Shown here piece by piece: positions 45,117-54,550 of a stretch of 64,000 nt of DNA; the stretch's first letter is position 1, and the number at the start of each line of letters is the position of its first letter. This stretch comes from Coralliovum pocilloporae (GTDB taxonomy: Bacteria; Pseudomonadota; Alphaproteobacteria; Rhizobiales; Cohaesibacteraceae): positions 3,507,501 through 3,571,500 of the forward strand of contig NZ_CP132542.1 in NCBI RefSeq assembly GCF_030845175.1. Reading direction: 5' to 3'. The position numbers were made by a program, and so were the translations under genes. The notes below the pieces were generated by a model. That model was not told where the DNA came from and made no database searches. It saw nothing but the letters and a program-made list of their open reading frames with translations.

Positions 45117-47996
45117 GTGTTGACCAAAATATCCGTGCGAGGTGCGCGCGAACATAATCTGAAGAATGTCGATCTGGACCTGCCACGGGACAAGCTGGTG
45201 GTGATGACCGGCCTTTCCGGCTCGGGTAAATCGTCTCTCGCCTTCGACACGATTTATGCAGAAGGTCAGCGCCGTTACGTGGAATCGCTCTCAGCCTATG
45301 CCCGGCAGTTCCTTGAGATGATGCAGAAACCGGACGTGGATCAGATTGATGGCCTTTCCCCTGCCATTTCGATTGAGCAGAAGACCACCTCACGGAACCC
45401 GCGATCAACAGTCGGCACAGTCACCGAGATCTATGACTATATGCGCCTTCTGTTTGCGCGCGTTGGCACGCCTTATTCTCCGGTGACCGGATTGCCGATC
45501 GAAAGCCAGACTGTCAGCCAGATGGTCGATCGCGTGCTTAGCCTGCCGGAGAAGACCCGCCTGTATCTCCTGGCTCCAATCGTTCGTGGCCGTAAGGGTG
45601 AATACCGCAAGGAATTGGCCGAGCTGATGAAGCGCGGGTTTCAGCGCGTGAAGATTGACAGCGAATTTTACGAGATCGCCGATGCCCCGGCTCTGGACAA
45701 GAAATTCAAGCACAACATCGATGTGGTCGTGGACCGGCTCGTCGTTCGCCCTGACATGGCAACGCGTCTGGCAGATTCCATCGAGACTGCACTTCAGCTG
45801 GCAGAAGGCATCGCCATTGCGGAATTCGCAGACGAGAAGGATGAAAAAGGCAACCCCAAACGGATGACCTTTTCCGAGAAGTTCGCCTGCCCTGTCTCTG
45901 GTTTCACCATTCCTGAAATTGAACCCCGTCTGTTTTCCTTCAACAACCCGTTTGGCGCCTGCCCGAGCTGCGACGGCCTCGGGACCGAGCGATCTGTTTC
46001 AGAAGACCTTGTGGTTCCTGATCATTCAGAAACGCTGCGTGGTGGCGCCATTGCGCCATGGTCGAAGTCCTCAAGCCCCTATTACGCCCAGACCCTTGAA
46101 GCGCTGGGACGGCATTTCGCGTTTGCCGTAAGCGACCGATGGTCAGACATTGGCGAGAAAGCCCGGCAGGCTATCCTCTATGGCACTGGCAAGGAAGAAG
46201 TCGCCTTCCACTATGATGATGGCGTCCGGTCATACCAGACCAAAAAAACCTTCGAAGGTGTTATCCCCAACCTGGAACGGCGCTGGCGGGAAACGGAATC
46301 CAACTGGTCTCGCGAAGAGATCGAAAAATACATGACCACCACACCATGCTCCACCTGTCTTGGTTATCGCCTGAAATCAGAAGCACTCGCGGTCAAGATT
46401 GGTGACAGGCATGTGGGAGAAATTTCCGACCTGTCCATCAAAGCTGCCGGTCAGTGGTTCGATACTATTTCAGATGACCTTTCAGACAAGAAACAGGAAA
46501 TTGCCGGGCGCATTCTGAAGGAAATCCGGGAGCGGTTGAAATTTCTCAATGATGTGGGGCTGGATTATCTCACCTTGTCGCGTGGATCCGGCACCCTGTC
46601 AGGTGGAGAATCCCAGCGCATCCGGCTCGCGTCCCAGATCGGTTCTGGGCTGACCGGTGTTCTCTATGTTCTTGATGAGCCATCCATCGGCCTTCATCAG
46701 CGCGATAATGAACGTCTGCTTGAGACGTTGAAGCATCTGCGTGATCTCGGCAATACGGTTATCGTGGTTGAACATGATGAAGACGCCATTCTGGCCGCTG
46801 ATTTCGTTGCTGATATTGGCCCCGGTGCTGGTGTGCATGGTGGCGAGGTGATTGCAGCCGGTACGCCTCAGGATATCATGGCCAATCCGAAATCTCTTAC
46901 CGGGCAATATCTGTCAGGTGCCATTCGCATTCCCCAGCCGGATAAGCGCCGCAAGATCAAGAAAAGCCGCGCCCTCAAGCTGAAGGGTGCGCGCGGGAAC
47001 AATCTGCGCAATGTGTCAACGTCCATTCCTCTGGGAACCTTTACCTGTGTGACCGGCGTTTCAGGAGGCGGCAAGTCCACCCTTCTGCTGGATACAATCT
47101 ACAAGGCCGTGGCACGCAGGCTGAATGGTGCGCGGGATAATCCGTCTCCGCACGATTCCCTCAATGGTCTCGAACATCTGGACAAGGTGATCGATATCGA
47201 CCAATCCCCTATTGGCAGAACACCACGCTCCAACCCGGCCACCTATACAGGTGCGTTTACACCAATCCGGGAATGGTTCTCCGGGCTGCCGGAATCCAAG
47301 GCACGCGGCTATCAGCCGGGACGGTTCTCTTTCAACGTCAAGGGTGGCCGCTGTGAAGCCTGTCAGGGTGACGGGGTCATCAAGATCGAAATGCACTTCC
47401 TGCCCGACGTCTATGTGACCTGCGATGTCTGCAAAGGCAAACGCTATAACCGGGAAACTCTGGAAGTTGCTTTCAAGGGCAAGTCCATTGCCGACATCCT
47501 TGAAATGACAGTGGATGAAGGTGTTGAGTTTTTCGCGGCGGTCCCCGCTGTCCGTGACAAATTGCTGACCCTTCAGCGGGTTGGTCTTGGGTATATCAAG
47601 GTCGGCCAGCAGGCCACCACTCTGTCAGGAGGCGAGGCTCAAAGGGTGAAGCTTGCCAAGGAATTGTCAAAACGGGCAACCGGCCGGACCCTCTACATTC
47701 TCGACGAACCAACAACCGGTCTCCATTTCCACGATGTGGCAAAACTGCTCGAAGTCCTGCATGAGCTGGTGGGCCAGGGCAACACGGTAGCGGTTATCGA
47801 ACATAATCTTGAAGTCATCAAAACAGCTGACTGGATTGTCGATCTGGGCCCTGAAGGCGGAGACGGCGGAGGTACGATCGTGGCCGAAGGTACACCGGAA
47901 GATGTGGCCTTATGCGAGGGTTCCTATACCGGGCGGTTCCTGAAAGAGCTGTTCGAGCGACGGCCAGAGCCAACATCAGCAAGCGCGGCCGAATAA
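45117..47996 (+). CDS. uvrA: Excinuclease ABC subunit A
   Basis: 959 residues from a GTG with GGGGAT upstream. UvrA finds bulky DNA lesions with UvrB. Two ABC modules: Walker [10 protein letters not shown] near residue 32 and GVSGGGKST near residue 650; signatures [13 protein letters not shown] and [14 protein letters not shown]. Zinc modules: CPSCDGLG with CSTC in the first half, and CEACQGDG...CDVCKGK in the second. The insertion and UvrB-binding region is complete. Likely under LexA control. Confidence 0.98.
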   Translation: MLTKISVRGAREHNLKNVDLDLPRDKLVVMTGLSGSGKSSLAFDTIYAEGQRRYVESLSAYARQFLEMMQKPDVDQIDGLSPAISIEQKTTSRNPRSTVGTVTEIYDYMRLLFARVGTPYSPVTGLPIESQTVSQMVDRVLSLPEKTRLYLLAPIVRGRKGEYRKELAELMKRGFQRVKIDSEFYEIADAPALDKKFKHNIDVVVDRLVVRPDMATRLADSIETALQLAEGIAIAEFADEKDEKGNPKRMTFSEKFACPVSGFTIPEIEPRLFSFNNPFGACPSCDGLGTERSVSEDLVVPDHSETLRGGAIAPWSKSSSPYYAQTLEALGRHFAFAVSDRWSDIGEKARQAILYGTGKEEVAFHYDDGVRSYQTKKTFEGVIPNLERRWRETESNWSREEIEKYMTTTPCSTCLGYRLKSEALAVKIGDRHVGEISDLSIKAAGQWFDTISDDLSDKKQEIAGRILKEIRERLKFLNDVGLDYLTLSRGSGTLSGGESQRIRLASQIGSGLTGVLYVLDEPSIGLHQRDNERLLETLKHLRDLGNTVIVVEHDEDAILAADFVADIGPGAGVHGGEVIAAGTPQDIMANPKSLTGQYLSGAIRIPQPDKRRKIKKSRALKLKGARGNNLRNVSTSIPLGTFTCVTGVSGGGKSTLLLDTIYKAVARRLNGARDNPSPHDSLNGLEHLDKVIDIDQSPIGRTPRSNPATYTGAFTPIREWFSGLPESKARGYQPGRFSFNVKGGRCEACQGDGVIKIEMHFLPDVYVTCDVCKGKRYNRETLEVAFKGKSIADILEMTVDEGVEFFAAVPAVRDKLLTLQRVGLGYIKVGQQATTLSGGEAQRVKLAKELSKRATGRTLYILDEPTTGLHFHDVAKLLEVLHELVGQGNTVAVIEHNLEVIKTADWIVDLGPEGGDGGGTIVAEGTPEDVALCEGSYTGRFLKELFERRPEPTSASAAE

Positions 47997-48003
47997 ACAC
48001 GCA

Positions 48004-48061
48004 GGCATCCATTGCATAACACGCAGAGCGTCAATGCCATGGATGCCGTTTCTCTGTATTT
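48004..48061 (+). terminator. Probable uvrA terminator
   Basis: GGCATCCAT / ATGGATGCC (48004-48012 with 48039-48047), extended after one mismatch by GCAT / ATGC, forms a long hairpin 8 bases after the uvrA stop. The following GTTTCTCTGTATTT is only moderately T-rich, so strength is uncertain. Confidence 0.55.
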
Positions 48062-48306
48062 CCCAAAAGTGCTGACGAAACATATTCAAAATACTATTTT
48101 TATAAAATAAAATTTTAAAACAGACACTTAGTGCATTTTCTAGCCAAAATCATACATACTGGCGACAGTCTAAATCCGACTTTTACTTGACGCAAAACGC
48201 CTCTGCAAAAAATGCATGACAGATTTGCAAAACCGGCACTCCAAATTTCCAATAATCAGGACTATGTAACGCTCAACAACATAACATCGAGCAAGAGGGT
48301 TTTGCC
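48062..48306 (+). other. A+T-rich region before the DUF1127 genes
   Basis: About 245 bases, strongly A+T-rich near 48085-48125, with no credible gene. It must hold the promoter of the DUF1127/RNA unit. CTTGAC at 48186-48191 could be a -35 element for sigma-70 or an RpoH-type factor, but I found no matching -10. Confidence 0.4.
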
Positions 48307-48456
48307 ATGTTCACGTCGCTTTACGGTTCTTACAAGCAGTGGCGTCAGTATCGGTCAACGGTATCTCAGCTGTCACAGCTGTCCGGTCGCCAGCTTGATG
48401 ATCTGGGTATTATTCCGGGCGATATTTCCAAGATCGCACACCGGAAAATGAAGTAA
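48307..48456 (+). CDS. DUF1127 small protein, copy 1
   Basis: 49 residues starting MFTSLYGSYKQWRQYRSTVS, with the conserved core LSGRQLDDLGIIPGDIS. AGAGGG lies eight bases upstream. DUF1127 proteins are short, basic, Arg-rich and typical of Alphaproteobacteria; several affect phosphate or carbon metabolism or bind RNA. Very similar to copy 3 at 48951 (same first eight residues and LDDLGI core). In Rhodobacter a DUF1127 gene precedes the CcsR RNAs, as here. Confidence 0.9.
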   Translation: MFTSLYGSYKQWRQYRSTVSQLSQLSGRQLDDLGIIPGDISKIAHRKMK

Positions 48457-48512
48457 GCATTTAGAAACAACTGGAAGTTATCATAACTTTCAAATGGACA
48501 TGGAGCAGTCCA

Positions 48513-48638
48513 ATGCTGAATACGCTTTTTGGTACTTTGAAGAGCTGGAACACTCAGCGTAAATCTGCACGCTCACTGGCAAAACTGCCAGCTCGTGCAC
48601 TGGATGATCTTGGTCTTGTTCGCGGCGATTTCCGCTAA
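48513..48638 (+). CDS. DUF1127-like short protein, copy 2
   Basis: 41 residues (MLNTLFGTLKSWNTQRKSAR then LPARALDDLGLVRGDF). It keeps the ALDDLG core and basic N-half but ends eight residues earlier than the other two copies. TGGAG lies nine bases upstream. It starts 56 bases after copy 1 and ends just before the first hairpin RNA, so all three are probably one transcript. Confidence 0.82.
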   Translation: MLNTLFGTLKSWNTQRKSARSLAKLPARALDDLGLVRGDFR

Positions 48639-48654
48639 GACCAATGAAGAGATA

Positions 48655-48763
48655 GCCCGGGATAATCCTCCTCCCATATCCCAGGGCTTAGCCGGAACTT
48701 CCTCCCAATTTCCGGTTGACTAAAAGGCCTGCTGGTATCTCCTCCCACCAGCAGGTTTTTTTT
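48655..48763 (+). ncRNA. Cuckoo/CcsR-type small RNA, copy 1 (ends in terminator)
   Basis: Three hairpins with CCTCC in each loop. First: GCCC-GGGATA / TATCCC-A-GGGC with loop ATCCTCCTCCCA (48655-48687). Second: CCGGAA / TTCCGG with loop CTTCCTCCCAAT (48692-48715). Third: CCTGCTGG / CCAGCAGG with loop TATCTCCTCCCA, then eight T, a Rho-independent terminator (48728-48763). The loops are complementary to the anti-anti-SD, that is, to AGGAGG Shine-Dalgarno sites. The layout equals that of the cuckoo/CcsR RNAs, which are cut from a DUF1127 mRNA. The 5' end is not determined. Confidence 0.85.
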
Positions 48764-48950
48764 ATGTTCGGAGTAGAGTCAATCTATTATGACGCAGTGC
48801 AAAATTCAAAAATCTGCGGAAATCAGCCTCTTTTGATCCATTCCAATTTTGCATAGCAGCCACATCAATGTTGCACTGCACATTTTGACTCAATCACCCT
48901 ATATAGAATGCAACAGACACGATGTTGTAACTCAGACCGAGGTGATGACC

Positions 48951-49100
48951 ATGTTTACATCTCTCTACGGCTCATTCAAAAAATGGCGCAAGTACCGGGA
49001 CACCTATTCCGAGCTTTCTCGCCTGACACGTCACGAGTTGGACGATCTGGGCATCAGCCGCAGCGACATTGATGTGATCGCACGTCGGACTGCCATGTAA
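48951..49100 (+). CDS. DUF1127 small protein, copy 3
   Basis: 49 residues starting MFTSLYGSFKKWRKYRDTYS, with the core LTRHELDDLGISRSDID. GAGGTG lies about six bases before the ATG at 48951; an ATG at 48945 would add two residues. It is a close paralogue of copy 1 and is again followed at once by a CCTCC-loop RNA. A separate upstream region (48764-48950), with a TATATAG at 48900-48906, suggests its own promoter. Confidence 0.9.
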   Translation: MFTSLYGSFKKWRKYRDTYSELSRLTRHELDDLGISRSDIDVIARRTAM

Positions 49101-49111
49101 GACACCGATTT

Positions 49112-49219
49112 TGCAGAGCGCTCTCCTCCTCCCAACGCTCTGCAGATAAGCCGGAAGTATCCTCCTCCCGCTTTCGGCACATAAAAGGCCCGCTGGTTCC
49201 TCCCACCAGCGGGCTTTTT
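49112..49219 (+). ncRNA. Cuckoo/CcsR-type small RNA, copy 2 (ends in terminator)
   Basis: Same three-hairpin plan. First: TGCAGAGCG / CGCTCTGCA with CCTCCTCCC at 49125-49133 in the loop (49112-49144). Second: CCGGAAG / CTTTCGG with CCTCCTCCC at 49161-49169. Third: GCCCGCTGG / CCAGCGGGC with loop TTCCTCCCA, then TTTTT, a terminator (49188-49219). Stem sequences differ from copy 1 while the loops are kept, which argues for selection on the loops. It starts 11 bases after the DUF1127 stop and is probably processed from that mRNA. Confidence 0.87.
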
Positions 49220-49259
49220 CTATTCTGGGGCTGTTTCATAAAACAGTACAGAAACAACG

Positions 49260-49871
49260 TTAAATTGATGGACGGGTCGCGAACCATTTCTCGACGGTCA
49301 TAATGTCCGGTCGTTCTGCATTCGCTCTGATCCAGCTATCCACCACAAAAGCCTGTCCAGTCTCGTTCTCGACAATGGTTGCCGAGGCATGCGGGTATCG
49401 CCCATCAAGCAGAAATCCACGAGCAATCGGATGAGCAGTTCGATGATATCTCAATAAACCATCCTGTTCCGCCAAAAGCAGGAGACTGGTGGTGTTTGTT
49501 GATTCATCGATACAATCCATCTGACCGGCCACACCAGCATTGGCCATATCGAGCCCGCCGACATCACCACTTGAGCCCACACGACGCCCGACGACCGTTT
49601 CATACCATTGAACGGCTTTCGACAACGCTTGACGCTCCGCCACAGGGCTTTCTTTTCCTCTTTCGAGAATACTAGCCAGTTCTGCACGGTCAGAACGAGA
49701 GAAATTGACAACACCGCGAAGATGACAGCCGAAACCATGACATATAATAACCCTGCCCTGCTTCGGCGCGCTCAAGCCATATTTGGAATACCAGTTCCCG
49801 TGAGCGCCATTAAGTTGCCCGGCACATCCCGCCAATACAAGTGCCATTGCTATCGCTGCTGCTGTTCTCAT
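49260..49871 (-). CDS. Lipoprotein with a possible Cys-His-Asp catalytic triad
   Basis: 203 residues from the ATG at 49871; two upstream in-frame ATGs (49880, 49895) are possible. The signal ends in a lipobox, VLAGC, with C16 the lipidated residue. The conserved-looking blocks are GQMDCIDESTN (C120), LLDGRYPHASATIV (H161) and GQAFVVDSWIR (D178), in the order and spacing of papain-like/transglutaminase folds. I do not recognise a named family and the catalytic role is a guess. It converges on the second small RNA. Confidence 0.72.
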   Translation of the reverse strand: MRTAAAIAMALVLAGCAGQLNGAHGNWYSKYGLSAPKQGRVIICHGFGCHLRGVVNFSRSDRAELASILERGKESPVAERQALSKAVQWYETVVGRRVGSSGDVGGLDMANAGVAGQMDCIDESTNTTSLLLLAEQDGLLRYHRTAHPIARGFLLDGRYPHASATIVENETGQAFVVDSWIRANAERPDIMTVEKWFATRPSI

Positions 49872-50011
49872 ATGCCCCATCCAGATCCAAGCCATTTTTT
49901 AGATGGGATTGATCCGCGACACAAGACACTCAAAAGGGTTTCGCTTGTTCCTGCGTACTGGATCGGCTAGAACGCACTCCTCTCTCATTGCGGCATCATC
50001 GAGGTTCGGAC

Positions 50012-51424
50012 TTGAAACCTGTTCATGTTATTGGCGGCGGTCTCGCCGGATCAGAAGCAGCCTGGCAACTCGCTGAACGCGGCCTGAATGTGGTTCTGCA
50101 CGAGATGCGCCCAGTACGCGGAACTGATGCCCACCAGACGGACGGGCTCGCTGAACTGGTCTGTTCAAACTCCTTCCGATCTGATGATGCCGAATTCAAT
50201 GCGGTGGGCCTCCTGCATGAAGAGCTGAGACGGATGGGATCGCTGATCCTCCGGTCTGCTGATGCCAATCAGGTTCCTGCAGGTGGCGCGCTTGCTGTCG
50301 ACAGAGACGGCTTTTCTGCAGCAGTCACAGAAGCTTTGTCGAACCATCCGCTGATTACCGTGGAACGAGGCGAAGTCGCTGGCCTGCCACCAGAGGACTG
50401 GGGCAACTGCATCATCGCAACAGGCCCGCTCACGTCCCCCGCACTGGCGGAGGCTGTACTGGCCCTGAGCGGTGAAGACCAGCTCGCCTTTTTTGATGCG
50501 ATTGCGCCAATCATCCATACAGACAGTGTGGACATGAGCAAGGCCTGGTTCCAGTCGCGATACGACAAACCCGGCCCTGGCGGCACCGGTAAGGACTACC
50601 TCAACTGCCCCATGGATGAGGAGCAGTATAACCGCTTTATCGATGCCCTGATTGATGGCGAGAAAACAGATTTCAAGGAATGGGAAAGCAACACCCCATA
50701 CTTTGACGGCTGCCTGCCGATTGAAGTGATGGCTGAACGCGGGCGTGAAACCCTGCGCTATGGCCCGATGAAGCCGGTCGGCCTGACCAACCCGCACAAT
50801 CCGGACATCAAACCCCACGCCATCATCCAGCTCAGGCAGGATAACGCTCTGGGAACGCTCTATAATATGGTGGGTTTTCAGACCAAACTGAAATATGGCG
50901 CACAAGCCGATATCTTCCGCATGATCCCGGGTCTTGAGAACGCGGAGTTTGCCCGCCTTGGCGGCCTGCATCGCAACACGTTCCTCAATTCGCCAAAGGT
51001 TCTGGACGCTTCACTCCGCCTCAAGGCCGCTCCGCGCCTTCGGTTTGCAGGCCAGATTACCGGTTGTGAGGGCTATGTGGAATCAACAGCGATCGGCCTG
51101 TTGGCAGGTCTGTTCACTGCGGCAGAACATCTTGGTCATACTCTGACCCCGCCACCGGAAACAACGGCCTTCGGTGCCCTGCTCGGGCATATCACCGGCG
51201 GCCATCTGTCAAGCGACGATGAGCCGAAAGGAAAACGCTCCTTCCAGCCCATGAACGTCAATTTCGGCCTTTTCCCTCCCGTTGAAATCAAAAAACCGGA
51301 AGGGGTCAAGCGACTGCGCGGGCCGGAAAAAGGCAAGCTGAAGAAGAGCACAATGACCCGGCGAGCGCTTATTGATCTGGAGCAATGGCAGACCGTTGCA
51401 ACACAACAAACTCGCCCCGAATAA
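50012..51424 (+). CDS. trmFO: Methylenetetrahydrofolate-tRNA-(uracil-5-)-methyltransferase
   Basis: 470 residues from a TTG at 50012, seven bases after GAGG (another TTG at 49988 is less likely). TrmFO methylates U54 of tRNA using folate and FADH2. The FAD fold opens [20 protein letters not shown], then [12 protein letters not shown] and the [20 protein letters not shown] block. The C-terminus runs 56 bases into the convergent DUF4153 gene. Confidence 0.96.
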   Translation: MKPVHVIGGGLAGSEAAWQLAERGLNVVLHEMRPVRGTDAHQTDGLAELVCSNSFRSDDAEFNAVGLLHEELRRMGSLILRSADANQVPAGGALAVDRDGFSAAVTEALSNHPLITVERGEVAGLPPEDWGNCIIATGPLTSPALAEAVLALSGEDQLAFFDAIAPIIHTDSVDMSKAWFQSRYDKPGPGGTGKDYLNCPMDEEQYNRFIDALIDGEKTDFKEWESNTPYFDGCLPIEVMAERGRETLRYGPMKPVGLTNPHNPDIKPHAIIQLRQDNALGTLYNMVGFQTKLKYGAQADIFRMIPGLENAEFARLGGLHRNTFLNSPKVLDASLRLKAAPRLRFAGQITGCEGYVESTAIGLLAGLFTAAEHLGHTLTPPPETTAFGALLGHITGGHLSSDDEPKGKRSFQPMNVNFGLFPPVEIKKPEGVKRLRGPEKGKLKKSTMTRRALIDLEQWQTVATQQTRPE

Positions 51425-53174
51425 TCTCCAGCGTATTGTCATATTCACGCACTTCCACACGCGTTGGCAGCAGAGCGAGACCTGCAGCCTGCGCGCCCTC
51501 AGGCTTGATTAGCCCAAGAGTGAAACCTTTCCCGGCCTCCTTCGTCAAAGCACCAACCGGGAAGCGGAAACCCGCAGCAGGTTGGTCTGATCCTTTCCGC
51601 TGAATGATCAGATCACCCTTCTCCTTTGAGGCTTTCCAACCGTCAGGCAATGCCGATTTGAGATCGTAGTCAATTGAGACCACACCGAGAACAGTCGAAT
51701 AATCAGCCAGAGACTGCTCGCCGCCTTTGAGGAAAGCTGAGGTCCAGACCATTCCATTCGGCAACAGGCCGTCTTCGACCTCCTCTCCTGGCTTTACCTT
51801 GAAAAGGGCGAGGATCCGCTGCTGTATCGTTTCGTCATTCCCAGGAAACGGACTTCCATCCTCGCCAGATTCTGCAAACAACGGCTCCAGTCGGGACAGC
51901 TGCCCCTTATGCCTGAGATACTGCACAGCGCCTGACAGCCGACCATAATCCTGCCCGGACAGAACCAGTGGCTGTTCTGACGTCAACGAGTGTGCCCGAC
52001 CTGCGTCGAGTTTTCCCTGTTGCTCAAGAATACCAGCAACTGCCCTGCTCTGCTCACGCACTGGAAGCGCCTCCAGCCCCCATGGCCCCACAGATGTGAG
52101 AAGAAACAGGCCAGCCAGGCCGCCGACAATCCATCGCAGATCCCGGTTCTGGCGCTTGATCGTAAAGACCACGCCGAGAACGGCCATCCAGATAAAGACA
52201 AGCGCAAGGGCATAGCGCGCATCCGTCAGGCCATAACTCGCATAGCGCTGCCACAGGGCAATGCCCAACAGGACCGTCGGGATCAGCGTGACCGCAAACC
52301 ACCAGTCAGAGAACCAGCGGACAAACCGGACATCATCCCGATCAGGATAAAGAAGCAGAACAGCGGCCGCACCGGTTACCCCGAAAGCCGGAACGATTGT
52401 TCCCAGCACGCCCTTCGGCAGGCTCAGGTCGAGCCCTATCTTTCCCGCATAGGCCAACAGGAGAACAGCATAGAGCAGGAGCAACGGCAAAAGGACCATC
52501 CGTCCCAGGAGCAGAACAGCCTTATCGAGTCCTTCAGCAGCGGTAGATACCGCCACCTCCGTACGGGTCGGCAGGAACGCCAGCCAGTATGTCGCCATCA
52601 AGCCAATCAGGAAAATCGGCGCGAGGATTTCCGAAATCTGTTCAGAAAACGATACGCCAAACAGGGCATCAAGGCTCTCATTGATGACAAACAGGCCACC
52701 AATGGAAAAGCTGGCTCCTGCCAGGGACAGAGCTGCACCCAGCACATAGGAGCGGTTAAACCGCCAATAATCCATCAGGCTCTGTCCCGGAGACATATAT
52801 CCGGCAACGCTGGACAAGAGCACGAGACCGACGAGTAGACCTGGCCAGCCGATGGACCAGTCACCCGTTCCAAAGAAGGTCAGCGCAGCAAGCGGGAGGA
52901 AGCCCGCCAGCGCCACAGCAGTCGCGCTTGCTCGGGACCAGGCTCTGTCTTCACGGATCAGATCAATGGTGAGAAACCAGAAAAACCCGGCAGTCAGCAG
53001 CAGGTGACCATCGGATTCCAGAATCCTTCGATCAAAATCCAAAAGCAGAATGGCAACAACATCAAATGTCAGCCCCCAGGCGCACAAAAACGAAAGGGGA
53101 AAACGGATAACGGCCCGTTCAAGGTCCGGCAAAATAAACCGGCGTAACCGGGAAACAAAACCAGGTTTGGTCAT
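51369..53174 (-). CDS. DUF4153 family membrane protein
   Basis: 601 residues from the ATG at 53174, eight bases after AGGA; a TTG at 53201 would add nine residues. About 11 hydrophobic helices fill residues 30-370, followed by a soluble part of about 220 residues. The helix pattern and sequence fit DUF4153, whose function is unknown. Its last 18 codons lie on the other strand from the trmFO end, a long convergent overlap, so neither 3' end can change freely. Confidence 0.85.
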   Translation of the reverse strand: MTKPGFVSRLRRFILPDLERAVIRFPLSFLCAWGLTFDVVAILLLDFDRRILESDGHLLLTAGFFWFLTIDLIREDRAWSRASATAVALAGFLPLAALTFFGTGDWSIGWPGLLVGLVLLSSVAGYMSPGQSLMDYWRFNRSYVLGAALSLAGASFSIGGLFVINESLDALFGVSFSEQISEILAPIFLIGLMATYWLAFLPTRTEVAVSTAAEGLDKAVLLLGRMVLLPLLLLYAVLLLAYAGKIGLDLSLPKGVLGTIVPAFGVTGAAAVLLLYPDRDDVRFVRWFSDWWFAVTLIPTVLLGIALWQRYASYGLTDARYALALVFIWMAVLGVVFTIKRQNRDLRWIVGGLAGLFLLTSVGPWGLEALPVREQSRAVAGILEQQGKLDAGRAHSLTSEQPLVLSGQDYGRLSGAVQYLRHKGQLSRLEPLFAESGEDGSPFPGNDETIQQRILALFKVKPGEEVEDGLLPNGMVWTSAFLKGGEQSLADYSTVLGVVSIDYDLKSALPDGWKASKEKGDLIIQRKGSDQPAAGFRFPVGALTKEAGKGFTLGLIKPEGAQAAGLALLPTRVEVREYDNTLEIIRGEFVVLQRSAIAPDQ

Positions 53175-53280
53175 AAAGTGAGTCCTGACCCAAATATTCA
53201 AAGTTCTATATTGGAGTCAGAGCCGAGCTTTAAGGCGAAATGACGACAGGCAGCAGATCCCGTGCCAGAGTACATCCGTT

Positions 53281-54135
53281 CTAGCTGAATCGGCGCAAAT
53301 TCCTGAGCAGGGTCCATTGCAACCCAAGCTGAGACCGATCAGCCACAGGTCGTCCCGGATCAGACAGGATTGCCTTCAACTGCTTCAAACGTGCCGGCAG
53401 CAGAGCAATCGGCAGAAAGCTCCGTCTGTGTCCATCCGGCAGGAGCATAATGTACTCTTCAGCCAATCGGAGATGTCTCCAGGCAGCATCGTGAAGCTCT
53501 GTCAGCGCATCCGTCAGCTTCGCCTGTTCATCGCCTGCGGCAATCGTCTCAAAGGTAAGCCCATGAGCATGACAGACCTGCTCCGGGATGAAACAACGCC
53601 CGCTTTTCCTGTCCATTGCAAAACTGGCCAGAACCGATGTCAGCCCATAAGCCACCCCGCTGTGACCACTCGCATCTGCCAGGCCGGGCGTTGTTGGCGC
53701 AAGACCGGATATCAAACCAGCAAGCTTGAAAAGCATGGAAACACGCTCGCCCAGATAGCCTTCAAGTGCGTTCATATCGGCCAGAAAGCCGCCATCAAGT
53801 TCCACACTGCAGCCATTCAGAACGGCGTCAAAATCGGTGAAAGACAAGCGGTGACGCTCAATCGTGTCCAGCAGGCTTGCGGCCACCGGGTTGGATCGCA
53901 CATCTCCATGTCCCTCACCAGCCAGCGCATCCCGCCACCACTGGACCCTGATTTCTCCGGCCATGGGCTCATTCACCACAAGGGGAATACGGCTCAGTTC
54001 ACAGTTAAAGGCATAGAGAGCCATCAGATCATCGCGACAGGCAGCAGGCGCAAGCAAGGTCGCAAGATAGCGCGGCCGGTCATCGCGACGGACCAATGCC
54101 ACACAGGCGTCAATTTCCGAGGCAGCTGTACCCAC
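53281..54135 (-). CDS. Squalene/phytoene synthase-fold protein, NDUFAF6-like
   Basis: 284 residues in the trans-isoprenyl synthase fold (ALYAFNCELSRIPLVVNEPM, RVQWWRDAL, VAYGLTSVLASFA). The Asp-rich motifs DxxxD needed for catalysis are missing: the first site reads ELSRIP and the second VAYGLT. This is the pattern of NDUFAF6, the mitochondrial complex I assembly factor. Its start shares a base with the stop of the Mth938/NDUFAF3-like gene, another complex I factor. I infer a complex I assembly role rather than isoprenoid synthesis. Confidence 0.85.
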   Translation of the reverse strand: MGTAASEIDACVALVRRDDRPRYLATLLAPAACRDDLMALYAFNCELSRIPLVVNEPMAGEIRVQWWRDALAGEGHGDVRSNPVAASLLDTIERHRLSFTDFDAVLNGCSVELDGGFLADMNALEGYLGERVSMLFKLAGLISGLAPTTPGLADASGHSGVAYGLTSVLASFAMDRKSGRCFIPEQVCHAHGLTFETIAAGDEQAKLTDALTELHDAAWRHLRLAEEYIMLLPDGHRRSFLPIALLPARLKQLKAILSDPGRPVADRSQLGLQWTLLRNLRRFS

Positions 54136-54536
54136 TATGGACTCTCCACAGCCAGCAGTGCAGCAGCGACGGCCCGTTTTTCCGAAAGGAGCACATTGTA
54201 GGTGCGGATAGCGGCCCCGGTCGACATGGGGTCTGCCATGATGCCCAGATCACGAAATCTCTGCCTCAGCTCCGGGTCAAGCAGCGTCAGTTCCGACCCG
54301 CACCCGATCAACAGGACTTCAATCTGGTCAGCTTCTTCAAGGATCCGGGAAAAGGCCGTCTCATCGAATTGTTCTGCCGATATCAATGGCCAGCCATAAA
54401 TGCCCGACGGTATGCAGAGCAGTGATCCCTTGTGGGACATATCGGCAAAGCGAAAGCCGCCATTACCGTAGGCGTCTATCGGTGCCCGGTCAGGGAAATG
54501 GGCATCCCGTATCTCAATCCCCTGACCGCGTTTCAT
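54135..54536 (-). CDS. Mth938-like protein, NDUFAF3 homologue
   Basis: 133 residues, no signal peptide. The Mth938 domain is seen as IEIRDAHFPDRAPIDAYGNG, GFRFADMSHKGSLLCIPSGI then EVLLIGCGSEL and MSTGAAIRTYNVLLSEKR. NDUFAF3 is a complex I assembly factor in mitochondria; in Alphaproteobacteria the gene is known beside secF and the phytoene synthase-like gene, exactly as here. Spacing to secF is 14 bases. Confidence 0.88.
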   Translation of the reverse strand: MKRGQGIEIRDAHFPDRAPIDAYGNGGFRFADMSHKGSLLCIPSGIYGWPLISAEQFDETAFSRILEEADQIEVLLIGCGSELTLLDPELRQRFRDLGIMADPMSTGAAIRTYNVLLSEKRAVAAALLAVESP

Positions 54537-54550
54537 CTGTGTTTCTCCGG

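Noticed and set aside
48457..48512. A third CCTCC-loop RNA between DUF1127 copies 1 and 2
   Set aside because: The 56-base gap has a weak hairpin around GAAGTTATCATAACTTTC but no CCTCC motif.
53281..54135. Carotenoid or hopanoid synthesis from a phytoene synthase
   Set aside because: The Asp-rich catalytic motifs are absent and no other isoprenoid genes are near; the NDUFAF6-like reading fits better.
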